Source: CAMLDH01 sp966250375 | GTDB taxonomy: Bacteria; Pseudomonadota; Gammaproteobacteria; Burkholderiales; Burkholderiaceae_D | Assembly: GCA_966250375.1 (NCBI GenBank) | Contig: CBINHE010000027.1 | Location: 1-44,883, forward strand | Direction: 5' to 3' | DNA: 44,883 nucleotides | Shown here: one piece after another, positions 16,934-24,793 of the stretch | Layout of the letters: each line of letters opens with the position of its first letter | How positions within the stretch are numbered: position 1 is the stretch's first letter | Notes under the pieces: generated by a model | The model's database searches: none | What the model saw: the letters and a program-made list of their open reading frames with translations, nothing else | Told to the model about the DNA's origin: nothing | Program-made: the position numbers and the translations under genes

Positions 16934-17617
16934 ATGCTCAATAAACTGATTCTCGGGCTCGTCATTGGCGCAGCGACTGCCAGCGCATTCGCCCAAACCG
17001 CGACCGATATCCAGGCCAACCCGAGCACAAGCGCCTACGCGCAGGATGGCCGCGGCACCGTTGTCCGCAGCCAGTTTGGACTGTGCTGGCGTACCGGCCA
17101 CTGGACGCCGGCCGATGCGGTGCCGGGCTGCGATGGTGAACTACTGCCCCCGATTGTCAAGCCGACTGCGCCCCCGATCGCGATACCGCCCTCGGTAGCT
17201 GCCTCAACGCCGATTGCGCCGGCCGCGCCGAAACGCTGCGACTTCGCTGTAACACTAGAGAACGATCAGACTTTCGCGTTCAACAAATCAGTGTTGACCA
17301 ATGCAGCAAAAAAACGAATCGACAATGAAGTACTCGGCAAGCTTGCTGCTTGCGGCAAAGTCGATATCCTCATCATCACCGGCCATACCGATCGCCTCGG
17401 TACGCAGCAATACAACCAAAAACTCTCCGACAAACGCGCGGAAGCGGTTGCCGCGTATCTGAAAAGCAAGGGCGTTTCAGCGCCAATCGACACGTTGGGC
17501 ATGGGCAAGACGCAGCCGCTCAAATCTTGCAGCGACAAATTGAATCACAAGAAGTTGCTCGAATGCCTCGCTCCGAATCGTCGCGTTGTAATCGAAGCGC
17601 GCGGCATCACCAACTAA
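16934..17617 (+). CDS. OmpA-family protein, cysteine-rich paralogue
   Basis: A 227-residue protein with a signal peptide (residues 1-21, cleavage after AFA), a conserved 'YAQDGRGTVVRSQFGLCWRTGHWTPADA' segment, a short Pro/Ala linker, and a C-terminal OmpA/MotB peptidoglycan-binding domain (about residues 100-225) with 'ITGHTDRLG' and 'NQKLSDKRAEAVAAYL'. There is no eight-strand N-terminal barrel as in E. coli OmpA. It probably sits in the periplasm or outer membrane and holds the envelope to peptidoglycan. The ATG at 16934 follows AGAAGAAAG; upstream in-frame codons are not conserved. It has about six cysteines after the signal peptide, against two in its neighbour, so disulfides in the OmpA domain are likely. 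It is a tandem duplicate with the next gene. Confidence 0.85.
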   Translation: MLNKLILGLVIGAATASAFAQTATDIQANPSTSAYAQDGRGTVVRSQFGLCWRTGHWTPADAVPGCDGELLPPIVKPTAPPIAIPPSVAASTPIAPAAPKRCDFAVTLENDQTFAFNKSVLTNAAKKRIDNEVLGKLAACGKVDILIITGHTDRLGTQQYNQKLSDKRAEAVAAYLKSKGVSAPIDTLGMGKTQPLKSCSDKLNHKKLLECLAPNRRVVIEARGITN

Positions 17618-17620
17618 GTT

Positions 17621-17636
17621 GAGGCGCGCCTCTTTT
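17621..17636 (+). terminator. Weak terminator after the first ompA gene
   Basis: GAGGCGCGCCTC (17621-17632) is a perfect palindrome, four bases past the stop, followed by TTTT in 17633-17636. The stem is GC-rich but the T-run is short, so termination may be partial. Confidence 0.5.
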
Positions 17637-17932
17637 AAAAGAGTGCCACAAATATGTCCAAGCATTTTTTTGATTGGATCTGTTTTTTACAATAATCCGT
17701 AGCGAAAAAACGACAATTCATCAAAAACATTTGCTGGACGATTTGGCAAGCTCCGCGGCCTTAACTGCCTATGGCAAAATGAATAAGAGTTAGCTTGTTG
17801 CGAGTCAACAAGTAAGCACCTGCGAGCGTTATAGCCCGTGGTATTATTCAATTCTTAATATTGTCTATTTTTAATGTAGTGAATAAATTGATGCGCAGTT
17901 CATCTGCGGATATCTCAACCAAGAGGAGAAAC
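17637..17932 (+). promoter_or_regulatory. Long leader region of the second ompA gene
   Basis: About 300 gene-free, AT-rich bases. A perfect 7-bp hairpin CTTGTTG/CAACAAG (17794-17800 with 17806-17812, 5-base loop) lies 120 bases before the ATG. The ribosome binding site is strong: GAGGAGA five bases before the ATG at 17933. Long structured leaders that stabilise mRNA are known for ompA in enterobacteria; a like role here is inference. I could not fix a promoter. Confidence 0.4.
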
Positions 17933-18574
17933 ATGAATAAATTAGCAAACCTCGTCTTCGCTGCGTCCGCAGTCGTTGCAATTTCTGCATCCGCCCAGGA
18001 GAACACTCAAGCGACGCCGACTGGCTCTTACGCGCAGGACAGCCGTGGCGACGTCGTGCGCAGCGGTACCGGCTTGTGCGTGCATACTGGCTACTGGACT
18101 CCCGCTGATGCAACTGTCGTCGGTTGCGACGGTGTAGTTGCAAAACCAGTGGCGGTTGCGCCGGCTACACCGGCTCCTGCACCGGCACCTGCGCCCCAAG
18201 CGCCACCCGCACCGGTTTCTGAAAAAGTGACCTTCGCTGCCGATACCTTCTTCGACTTCGACAAAGCAACACTGAAACCTGACGGCAAAGCCAAACTGGA
18301 CGACCTCGCATCGAAGCTGCAAGGCATGAATCTGGAAGTGGTGATTGCAGTTGGCCATACAGACTCCGTCGGCGCCGATGCGTACAACCAGAAGTTATCC
18401 ATACGCCGCGCCGAAGCGGTAAAGAGTTACCTGGTATCCAAGGGCATTGACACGAGCCGCGTCTACACTGAAGGCAAAGGCGAGAAACAACCGATCGCTG
18501 ACAACAAGACTGCCGCCGGTCGAGCCAAGAACCGCCGCGTAGAAATCGAAGTCGTTGGTACCCGTACCAAGTAA
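17933..18574 (+). CDS. ompA: OmpA-family outer membrane protein
   Basis: A 213-residue protein with a signal peptide (residues 1-22), the same 'YAQD.RG.VVRS..GLC..TGYWTPADA' segment as its upstream paralogue, a Pro/Ala-rich linker of about 30 residues, and a C-terminal OmpA domain with 'FFDFDKATLKPDGKAKLDDLA', 'GHTDSVG' and 'NQKLSIRRAEAVKSYLVSKG'. The Asp and Arg that bind diaminopimelate are present. It probably anchors the outer membrane to peptidoglycan. The ATG at 17933 has the best ribosome binding site in the window (AAGAGGAGAAAC). A strong terminator follows. High expression is likely (inference from site and leader). Confidence 0.9.
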   Translation: MNKLANLVFAASAVVAISASAQENTQATPTGSYAQDSRGDVVRSGTGLCVHTGYWTPADATVVGCDGVVAKPVAVAPATPAPAPAPAPQAPPAPVSEKVTFAADTFFDFDKATLKPDGKAKLDDLASKLQGMNLEVVIAVGHTDSVGADAYNQKLSIRRAEAVKSYLVSKGIDTSRVYTEGKGEKQPIADNKTAAGRAKNRRVEIEVVGTRTK

Positions 18575-18592
18575 TTGATTCCATGCAATTCC

Positions 18593-18619
18593 AAAACCCC
18601 GCCTCTGCGGGGTTTTTTT
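18593..18619 (+). terminator. Intrinsic terminator after ompA
   Basis: AAAACCCCGC (18593-18602), a CTCT loop, GCGGGGTTTT (18607-18616), and seven T in all (18613-18619). It is a strong bidirectional-type terminator between ompA and ubiG. Confidence 0.92.
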
Positions 18620-18647
18620 ATATCCGCTTTCAGCTATCATTCATCCT

Positions 18648-19343
18648 ATGAATGCCGATCCATTAGAACTGCAAAAATTCAGCGACCTCGCCCACCGTTG
18701 GTGGGATCCCACTTCCGAGTTCCGTCCTTTACATGAAATCAATCCGCTGCGACTGGAGTGGATCAATGCCCGCGCGCCGCTTGCCGGCAAGACCGTGGCC
18801 GACATCGGCTGCGGGGGCGGCATCCTGGCCGAGTCGATGGCAAAAAAGGGGGCGAACGTCACCGGCATCGATCTGTCCGAGAAGGCACTGAAGATCGCCG
18901 ACCTGCATAGTCTGGAATCGGGCATGCAGGTGCGCTATGAGATGGTGTCCGCTGAAGACCTGGCAGCGCGTGAGCCGGGGCGCTATGACGTCGTGACCTG
19001 CATGGAAATGCTGGAGCACGTGCCTAACCCTGCCGCTATCGTGCAAGCCTGCGCAACGCTGGTCAAGCCCGGCGGCCATGTGTTTTTCTCGACTCTGAAC
19101 CGCAACCCGAAATCGTATCTGTTCGCGGTCATCGGGGCCGAATATCTGCTGCGGCTGCTGCCGAAGGGCACGCATGACTATGCAAAGTTCATCACGCCCG
19201 CCGAGCTCTCGCAATTTATCCGCAATGCCGGCATGACGGTCGAAACACTGAAGGGCATGGGTTACAACCCGCTCACCAAAGTGTATTCGCTGAACCAAGA
19301 TACCAGCGTCAACTATCTGGTTGCCTGTACGCGCCTCACCTGA
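18648..19343 (+). CDS. ubiG: Ubiquinone biosynthesis O-methyltransferase
   Basis: A 231-residue SAM-dependent methyltransferase that does both O-methylations of ubiquinone synthesis. Motif I is 'VADIGCGGGILAESMAKKG' (about residues 49-67). Post-motif I is 'VTGIDLSEKAL', and 'CMEMLEHVPNP' is the family-typical motif II region. The N-terminus 'KFSDLAHRWWDPTSEFRPLHEINPLRL' is diagnostic of UbiG. It begins 29 bases after the ompA terminator and probably forms a unit with gph, 78 bases downstream. No clear Shine-Dalgarno site is seen. Confidence 0.96.
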   Translation: MNADPLELQKFSDLAHRWWDPTSEFRPLHEINPLRLEWINARAPLAGKTVADIGCGGGILAESMAKKGANVTGIDLSEKALKIADLHSLESGMQVRYEMVSAEDLAAREPGRYDVVTCMEMLEHVPNPAAIVQACATLVKPGGHVFFSTLNRNPKSYLFAVIGAEYLLRLLPKGTHDYAKFITPAELSQFIRNAGMTVETLKGMGYNPLTKVYSLNQDTSVNYLVACTRLT

Positions 19344-19421
19344 ACTTATCAAGCTTGGCAAGTCTCGCAGTGACATTCTTATTGCGAGACTCGTCGGCAA
19401 GATCGTCACGCTAAAATCCAT

Positions 19422-20090
19422 ATGCCCCTGACAATACCTCGCGCCATTTTGTTCGACCTCGATGGCACACTCGCCGATACCGCGCCCGATCTGGCAGGCG
19501 CCCTGAACCGGCTGCGTATTGCTCGCGGGTTGGTGCCGACACCTTACGAATTGCTACGCCCGTTCGCATCGGCCGGGGCGCGCGGATTGATCGGCGCCGC
19601 ATTTGGGCTCAAGCCGGGGGAAGACGGTTACGAAGATTTACGCGTCAACTTTCTCGACAATTATGCTGCAGCGCTTGCCGTGGAGAGCCGTTTGTTCGAG
19701 GGCGTCCCGGCATTGCTTGCAAACTTGGACGAATGCGGTTTGGCGTGGGGCATCGTGACCAACAAGGCAGCGCGTTTCACCGACCCTTTGGTACAGCAGA
19801 TTGGTTTGCATGATGCAGGGTGCGTGATCTCCGGCGACACGACAGCGCATGCAAAACCGCATCCGGAGCCATTGCTGGAAGCGGCGCGCCGCCTTGGGTT
19901 GGCGCCGCAGGATTGCTGGTATGTGGGCGACGATTTGCGCGACATTCAGGCCGGCCGTGCCGCAGGCATGCTTACCATTGCCGCAGCGTGGGGTTATTGC
20001 GGTCATGCGGAACCGGTAACGTGGGATGCGGATGAATTGGTTAGTACACCGCTGGATATCCTGCGCTTGATTCAGCGCTTGGCAGGTTGA
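19422..20090 (+). CDS. gph: Phosphoglycolate phosphatase (HAD family)
   Basis: A 222-residue HAD-superfamily hydrolase. Motif I is 'FDLDGTLADTAPDL' with the nucleophile Asp, motif II is 'GIVTNK', and motif III/IV is 'YVGDDLRDIQAGRAAGM'. The family removes phosphate from 2-phosphoglycolate made during DNA repair. The place directly after ubiG is conserved in proteobacteria, and some relatives are annotated as N-acetylmuramic acid 6-phosphate phosphatases, so substrate is not certain. The gene ends 105 bases before the insertion sequence target duplication and is intact. Confidence 0.88.
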   Translation: MPLTIPRAILFDLDGTLADTAPDLAGALNRLRIARGLVPTPYELLRPFASAGARGLIGAAFGLKPGEDGYEDLRVNFLDNYAAALAVESRLFEGVPALLANLDECGLAWGIVTNKAARFTDPLVQQIGLHDAGCVISGDTTAHAKPHPEPLLEAARRLGLAPQDCWYVGDDLRDIQAGRAAGMLTIAAAWGYCGHAEPVTWDADELVSTPLDILRLIQRLAG

Positions 20091-20195
20091 GGTTAGCGGA
20101 TTTGGTACATTTTTACTTTCATGACATCTGATCTGCCATATTTGCATCAGGGCAACAAACCCTTTGTAAATCAATGAGATAGGATTTAATCCACC

Positions 20196-20203
20196 TAGTT
20201 ATC
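20196..20203. repeat. Left copy of 8-bp target site duplication
   Basis: TAGTTATC directly before the left end of the insertion sequence. The same 8 bases occur at 22120-22127 directly after the right end. Eight bases is the length made by IS66-family elements. Confidence 0.95.
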
Positions 20204-22119
20204 GTAAATATTCGGTAATCCCCCCATCTCAATTTTCGATTTTTTTGGCGACCCGGTGGAGCGGATCAGCCGACGTAGCTAACTGCTGTGCGAATACAAG
20301 AGGCTTTGCGCAGCTGGTGCGCTGCGTCGTTGAGCCGTGCGGCGAATCGATATGCGATAGGCAAGCGCTGATCGTGGGTGGCGGCGACAGCCGATAGCCG
20401 TGATCGGATGGTTTGGCTTTCTTTCAATGGCAAGGCAATCGTGCGAGTAAAGCCCCGCTTCACGACGTATTGGGCTGGGTCATGTTTGCAGCGCGCGTGC
20501 CTGGCGGCTTGCCGCCGAAATGGGCTAGTCGCTCTGGCGTCATTGCCCACGGCAGAAAGAGCGACAATGCCGGCGATGCACCCCGTCCAACCGCATACGC
20601 TTGCAGAAACTCTGCCATCCACACACGGGCATTGATGTCCCACACCTGATCCAGCGTTAATAGCACGGTGAACATGGAAGCGGCAAACTGAGCGGAACTG
20701 GCCAACATGCCTTGCAGATGCTGTTCGACTGTTGCTGTACGCCGGGCAAAGGCAGCTGCATCGCCCCGCATCTTCAGGCGCGCATCGTTGAGATGGTACA
20801 AGGTGCCAATACGCTCCACCCACGCCGGCGCCCATGCTTTCAGTTGGGGGTAGCCTTGTGCCAGCGTCAGGAAATCCCGCCTCACATGCGCCCAGCAAAA
20901 AGCCAGCAGAAGGCCGAGCGTGCGCGCCATTTTCTTGTACGCACCGTACCGGTCGCAAATGACGATCCCTTCGGATAACCCTTTGAAATGGGCCGTCGGC
21001 ACCGTCGCCGCGCGACTGGGTTCCAAGTCGAAATACATCACGCTGCGGGACTGGTAGCCCCATAAATACCAGCGGTTCGTTTTCTTCCCTTCGACGTGCT
21101 CGAATACCTTCCAGCCGGTTTCATCGGCATGCCAGTGGGTGTCGCTGTGCTGCCGGTCTCGAAATGCCTGCACCAGCGGCACAAACAGAGGGGCCAGGTA
21201 GGCAAAGCCGCCGGTAACGGTGCCTTGGGCCACTGGCAAGCCGAGGGCTTGCCATGACTGTAACAAGCGATGCGTGGGGCGAGCGTAGAGGAATTTATTA
21301 ACAATGAATTCGGTCCATACCGAAATGCCATACTTCCCTTTCGGGATGATCTTGGGTGGCACAGGCGCTGTCACGATCGACGGTAGCGCGCAGCATAGAC
21401 AGGTGGGTTGATACCGTTTGCGCTGGATGATGCGACGATAAGCCTTGACCTCGATTTCGATGACTTCGCTGGCTTGCGTGCCTGGAAGCGGGGCCAGCGG
21501 CAATCCGCAGCAGGCACAGCACTTGTTTATTTCCGGCACATTCACCAAGCCGGCAGGTGCGTTGAGCGCACACGCCCATGGCCGGGCTGGCCTCTGTCCG
21601 CGTGGCCGCTTGATGTCGGGTTCGCCTGATCGCTTTTCGCTGCCGCCCTGTGACTTTTCACTCTTGCGGCTGAACAGGCGCTTCTGGAGGTCTTCAACAC
21701 GCGCGCGGGCTTTGTCCAGCGCGGCCTTGATCTCGGATAGCGCTTGAGAGGCGCGCTTGTCACGTTGCGCCATCTCCTCTTTGAGATGCTGCACATCCCG
21801 ATCGCGATGCGCGGCCAACTGGCTAAATTGCGTGCGCCAGTAATTCGCCTCCCACTTGAGCTGGATGTACGCCTCTTTGCTGATGCTGACCATCTGCACG
21901 TCAAATGGCGTGCAGGCAGGCTGTTCCGCCAATGCCGGAACGTCAACATCCATCGCCGGGGAAATGCATGAAGCCATGGCATCAGGATAGAAAAATCCGA
22001 TTCCCGCGCTTTACGCTATTTCTGCTTGATGCCACTATTTCCCTGACAGCAGACCAATAGGTTGATGTTTCGCAGAGATTGGCTTTGGGGGCAACAGTAT
22101 GGGGTTACCGAATATTTAC
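20204..22119 (-). mobile_element. IS66-type insertion sequence (single-ORF, ISBst12-like), 1916 bp
   Basis: Both ends carry the perfect 15-bp terminal inverted repeat GTAAATATTCGGTAA (20204-20218 and 22105-22119). The match continues imperfectly into CCCCAT. GTAA ends and 8-bp duplications are typical of IS66-family elements. The element carries one transposase gene on the minus strand and no tnpA or tnpB accessory genes, as in the ISBst12 subgroup. About 240 bases at the left end lie past the transposase stop and show no gene I can support. The identical duplication and terminal repeats suggest a recent insertion. The target is the gap between gph and the PilZ gene, so no gene is broken. Confidence 0.93.
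20460..21977 (-). CDS. IS66-family transposase with apparent internal deletion
   Basis: The 505-residue protein has an N-terminal coiled coil (about residues 35-100), a basic linker, a zinc-finger with two Cys clusters ('CCACCGLPL' and 'CLCC'), and an IS66 DDE core with 'HWHADETGWKVFEH' (first Asp) and 'GIVICDRYGAYKK' (second Asp), then 'CWAHVRRDF'. The C-terminal 'NARVWMAEFLQAY...LFLPWAMTPERL' is the usual subgroup end. In relatives I recall, about 50-60 residues with a DNNxxER motif (the catalytic Glu) lie between the 'LN.ARL' region and the 'AA.MF.VL.TL' segment. Here 'VEQHLQGML' joins 'ASSAQFAASMFTVL' directly (near 20700). The reading frame is kept, but the enzyme is probably inactive. 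The start could also be the ATG 24 bases inside. Confidence 0.88.
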   Translation of the reverse strand: MASCISPAMDVDVPALAEQPACTPFDVQMVSISKEAYIQLKWEANYWRTQFSQLAAHRDRDVQHLKEEMAQRDKRASQALSEIKAALDKARARVEDLQKRLFSRKSEKSQGGSEKRSGEPDIKRPRGQRPARPWACALNAPAGLVNVPEINKCCACCGLPLAPLPGTQASEVIEIEVKAYRRIIQRKRYQPTCLCCALPSIVTAPVPPKIIPKGKYGISVWTEFIVNKFLYARPTHRLLQSWQALGLPVAQGTVTGGFAYLAPLFVPLVQAFRDRQHSDTHWHADETGWKVFEHVEGKKTNRWYLWGYQSRSVMYFDLEPSRAATVPTAHFKGLSEGIVICDRYGAYKKMARTLGLLLAFCWAHVRRDFLTLAQGYPQLKAWAPAWVERIGTLYHLNDARLKMRGDAAAFARRTATVEQHLQGMLASSAQFAASMFTVLLTLDQVWDINARVWMAEFLQAYAVGRGASPALSLFLPWAMTPERLAHFGGKPPGTRAANMTQPNTS

Positions 22120-22127
22120 TAGTTATC
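22120..22127. repeat. Right copy of 8-bp target site duplication
   Basis: TAGTTATC directly after the right inverted repeat, identical to 20196-20203. Confidence 0.95.
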
Positions 22128-22211
22128 AATAAGCTTAACCACAATTACCGGAGATAAGTTTTCCCCTTGGATTCGCGCCGTTAACGGGGTTTGACATTTA
22201 TTTTTCTGAAA

Positions 22212-22541
22212 TCAACTGCCCACATATTTCGCAAGTAAATCCGCTACCTCGGCATCAATGCTAAAGAATTGCAATCCAACTTTATAACCATCGTTTGCGG
22301 TGTGCAGGCAATGCGACACTCGTGCGCTCACGGCAACATGATAAAGCTTGCAAGCAAAAAACATATCGAAACTGACATTCACATGCTGCTCTACCGTTAA
22401 TTGTTTCGCAATGCCGATGAGCGACATGCCGTACTTTCCGATATCCATCGTACGCACCTTGGCTGGCATCAGCCCATCCACCATCAAAGTGGCCTGGAGT
22501 TTCAATTCGCGGCGTGGCGACTGTCTTTTTTCAATAGTCAT
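22212..22541 (-). CDS. PilZ-domain protein (c-di-GMP binding)
   Basis: A 109-residue stand-alone PilZ domain. The ligand motif RxxxR is in 'KRQSPRRELK' near the N-terminus, and the second motif (D/N)xSxxG appears as 'DIGKYGMSL', with G in place of S at its third position. Beta-barrel strands such as 'ARVSHCLH...YKVGLQFFSID' follow. PilZ proteins bind cyclic di-GMP and regulate motility, exopolysaccharide or pili through partners. I chose the ATG at 22541 (MTIEKRQSPRRE); upstream in-frame codons (to 22655) do not fit the family. It lies 84 bases past the insertion sequence, which may have separated it from former neighbours. No partner gene is evident. Confidence 0.82.
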   Translation of the reverse strand: MTIEKRQSPRRELKLQATLMVDGLMPAKVRTMDIGKYGMSLIGIAKQLTVEQHVNVSFDMFFACKLYHVAVSARVSHCLHTANDGYKVGLQFFSIDAEVADLLAKYVGS

Positions 22542-22685
22542 GGATTTCTTATCTTGTTGGCAGGTGCAAATTGCTGATAAATCGCTTTTTTTATTACCGA
22601 CCTCGCCAATGATTTCGGCGGTCGCCACGCGCATAGCGCATAGAAGTGCCATCAATAGACAGGCCTGCCTACTGTATTCATCCGA

Positions 22686-23108
22686 TCACCATGCTTGTGC
22701 TGCGGCCAAACCTATAAACAGTACCGCATATGGGAAAGCCACGGTTGGCTTCAGTGCGCTCGCAGCATACTCGACCAACAGTCCAACTGCTCCAGGACGA
22801 GTGCGCAACCAGTCCGAGTGAAGTTGAAACGCCACGCCTTCTATTTGCGCGCTCTGATTTATCAGCGATTCGACTCGCAAAATCCGCACCCCGAGTCGCG
22901 ACTGATATGTTCTGAAAATGGCTTCCTGCACCCACAAGATCAATATCACCGCGCTCGTCAGAAGTTCATACCGCGCCAGCGATAATCCGGCTACGCACAG
23001 GACGATGGCCGTCAGTTTGATAAGCAATGCGCTTTTCTCGTACTGCTCATAGTTGTTCTGCAGGGTACGCCACTCTTGGCCCAAGACTGAGGATTCGGTT
23101 ATTGACAT
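22686..23108 (-). CDS. Small membrane protein of unknown function
   Basis: About 140 residues from the ATG at 23108 (MSITESSVLGQEWRTLQNNYEQYEK). There are two central hydrophobic stretches ('IVLCVAGLSLARY' and 'LLTSAVILILWVQEAIF') and a C-terminal one ('FPYAVLFIGLAAAQAW'), so two or three membrane segments with an amphipathic N-terminal helix. I do not recognise the family. In-frame starts at 23123 and 23147 are possible, and none has a good Shine-Dalgarno site. It lies 144 bases upstream of the PilZ gene in the same direction, so the two could share a transcript. Confidence 0.65.
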   Translation of the reverse strand: MSITESSVLGQEWRTLQNNYEQYEKSALLIKLTAIVLCVAGLSLARYELLTSAVILILWVQEAIFRTYQSRLGVRILRVESLINQSAQIEGVAFQLHSDWLRTRPGAVGLLVEYAASALKPTVAFPYAVLFIGLAAAQAW

Positions 23109-23403
23109 CGTTTTTTTCGGCATGATTGAGATTACGACTGGAAGCATGATCTCAATTCCGATTATTTAGGAAGAAAGAGATTTTGCCTACTTTATCCGGC
23201 TCAGTCGAGCAAAAGCGGTACGATGCGATCGCCAATATAACGGCCCTCCCCTGCTCTTTTATAGAATTTGTTTTGCTCGTATAAGTGGATTTGCTGAGGC
23301 TACGCCTTCCTTGGAAGCAAATCCGGACAGCGTTACTGGAATGTGCGTGACGAACGATACGAGTTGAAGCGACTGGCCCCGATGCGATGTGTCGCCTAAT
23401 TGG

Positions 23404-24483
23404 CTAAATTATTGCTGCGCGAGGCCTAGGGCCGCTGAACACTGCACCGGCGTCCTGCGCAATTGCGTTACTTTCCACCAGATGCTCCGCAAGAATCGCC
23501 GCGACGCCAATGAATGCCGGATAAGGCGCGGTAATGACAAAGGTCGGTATTTGCGCCAAATAGTCGCTGAAGCGCCCCTTCCTTTCGAAACGCTCACGGA
23601 ACGGCGACCGCGCGAAATAGTCACCGAGGCGCGGTACAATGCCGCCGCCAATATAGAGGCCACCGAAGCTGCCTAGTGTCACCGCGACATTGGCGGCGAC
23701 CGTTCCCAGCATGACGCAAAAGCACTCCAGCGCTTCCATGCAGAGGCGATCGGTACCGTCCAGCGCGCGCTGGACGATCTCGGGTCCATGCAGCATTACG
23801 GCGGATTGATTGCTTGTATCCGCAGCCGCGAGCGCCTCGTAAATCAATTCGATACCGGGACCCGACACCAAGCGCTCCGCCGATACATGCGCGTATTTTT
23901 TCCAGCAATAGTTCAACACCTCGACTTCACGCTGATCGTTCGGGGAGAACGACACATGCCCGCCTTCACTAGCGAGCGCAATCCAGCGCCCGTCGGACGG
24001 GATCAGTCCGCCGACACCGAGACCGGTGCCGGGCCCCACCAGCCCGATCACTTTACCGCGCTGCACGATGCCGCCGCCAATTTGCCTTCGCTGTTCTGGC
24101 GCCAAGTGCGGCAACGCCATCGCAAGTGCCGTAAAGTCGTTGACGACCAACAGCGTATCAAGATGCAAGCGGCGGCGTGTCGCCTCGATCGAAAATGCCC
24201 AATGATGATTGGTCATCTTGACGTAATCCCCTTGCACCGGATTGGCGATCGCGACCGCCGCATGATGCACATCAGGATTTCCGCATTCGGCCAGATAAGC
24301 CTCGACTGCATCGGCGAACTCCGTATAGTCGGTGCAGGCCAACACGCGGATCATGTCGAACTGGCCGGATGCATGTTCCAATGCGAAGCGCGCATTGGTA
24401 CCACCAACGTCCGCTAACAAATGCAGATACGGGCCATTGGGATTGCAGCCATTTTGCGCGTCGCTAACATCCGTGGTCATCAT
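23404..24483 (-). CDS. glk: Glucokinase
   Basis: The 359-residue protein is of the bacterial Glk family (not ROK). It phosphorylates glucose with ATP in the cytoplasm. Motifs are the phosphate-binding 'LLADVGGTNARFALE' (about residues 23-37), 'VVNDFTALAMALPHL' with the catalytic-base Asp, 'VGPGTGLGVGGLIP', the substrate motif 'ASEGGHVSFSPND', and 'GGLYIGGGIVPRL'. The N-terminal 20 residues before the core are slightly longer than in E. coli. Two adjacent ATG codons (24483, 24480) make the start uncertain by one residue, and no strong ribosome binding site is seen. It is downstream of cobQ but 310 bases away, so it is probably a separate unit. The 256 bases after it hold nothing I can name. 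Confidence 0.93.
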   Translation of the reverse strand: MMTTDVSDAQNGCNPNGPYLHLLADVGGTNARFALEHASGQFDMIRVLACTDYTEFADAVEAYLAECGNPDVHHAAVAIANPVQGDYVKMTNHHWAFSIEATRRRLHLDTLLVVNDFTALAMALPHLAPEQRRQIGGGIVQRGKVIGLVGPGTGLGVGGLIPSDGRWIALASEGGHVSFSPNDQREVEVLNYCWKKYAHVSAERLVSGPGIELIYEALAAADTSNQSAVMLHGPEIVQRALDGTDRLCMEALECFCVMLGTVAANVAVTLGSFGGLYIGGGIVPRLGDYFARSPFRERFERKGRFSDYLAQIPTFVITAPYPAFIGVAAILAEHLVESNAIAQDAGAVFSGPRPRAAII

Positions 24484-24793
24484 TAATAATAAGGATCACA
24501 AAATCAATTGACACGCCATCGGAGGGTGAGTTCCGCCCTGACACTGCCTGGCGTTCAGCGTGCAGGGTGGCAAGGCAAAAGCGATTGACGCTTGCGGCCG
24601 CAGTCTCTGTCCCTCAAGAAACATTGCCGATGTGGCAGCTCAATTCGTACGCCAATTTGATCCGCCTGCGGAACAGTACCCCCTTGCAGGGCGCACAATG
24701 GCTTGCAAGCCATTGCCGTTACGCGGGCAGGCGATATATCGCCTGAAACCCCCGCTCCACCTTGCAAGCGGGTACGCGCCGTGCGCCCCCGGA
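24484..24793. other. Gene-free stretch with two perfect long palindromes
   Basis: 310 bases between cobQ and glk. It holds CAATGGCTTGCAAGCCATTG (20-bp perfect palindrome, 24696-24715) and CAGGCGATATATCGCCTG (18-bp perfect palindrome, 24728-24745), only 12 bases apart, with other partial TTGCAAG-centred inverted repeats around them. A 70-codon open frame on the minus strand crosses them but has no family resemblance and no ribosome binding site. The palindromes may end cobQ mRNA, bind a dimeric regulator of glk, or be an extragenic repeat. Confidence 0.5.

Noticed and set aside
20266..21063. A 265-codon minus-strand frame inside the insertion sequence
   Set aside because: It is out of frame with the transposase, which covers most of it, and its unique tail (20266-20459) has no recognisable domain or start signal.
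24555..24767. A 70-codon minus-strand frame between cobQ and glk
   Set aside because: It crosses two perfect palindromes, has no ribosome binding site and an unlikely composition.
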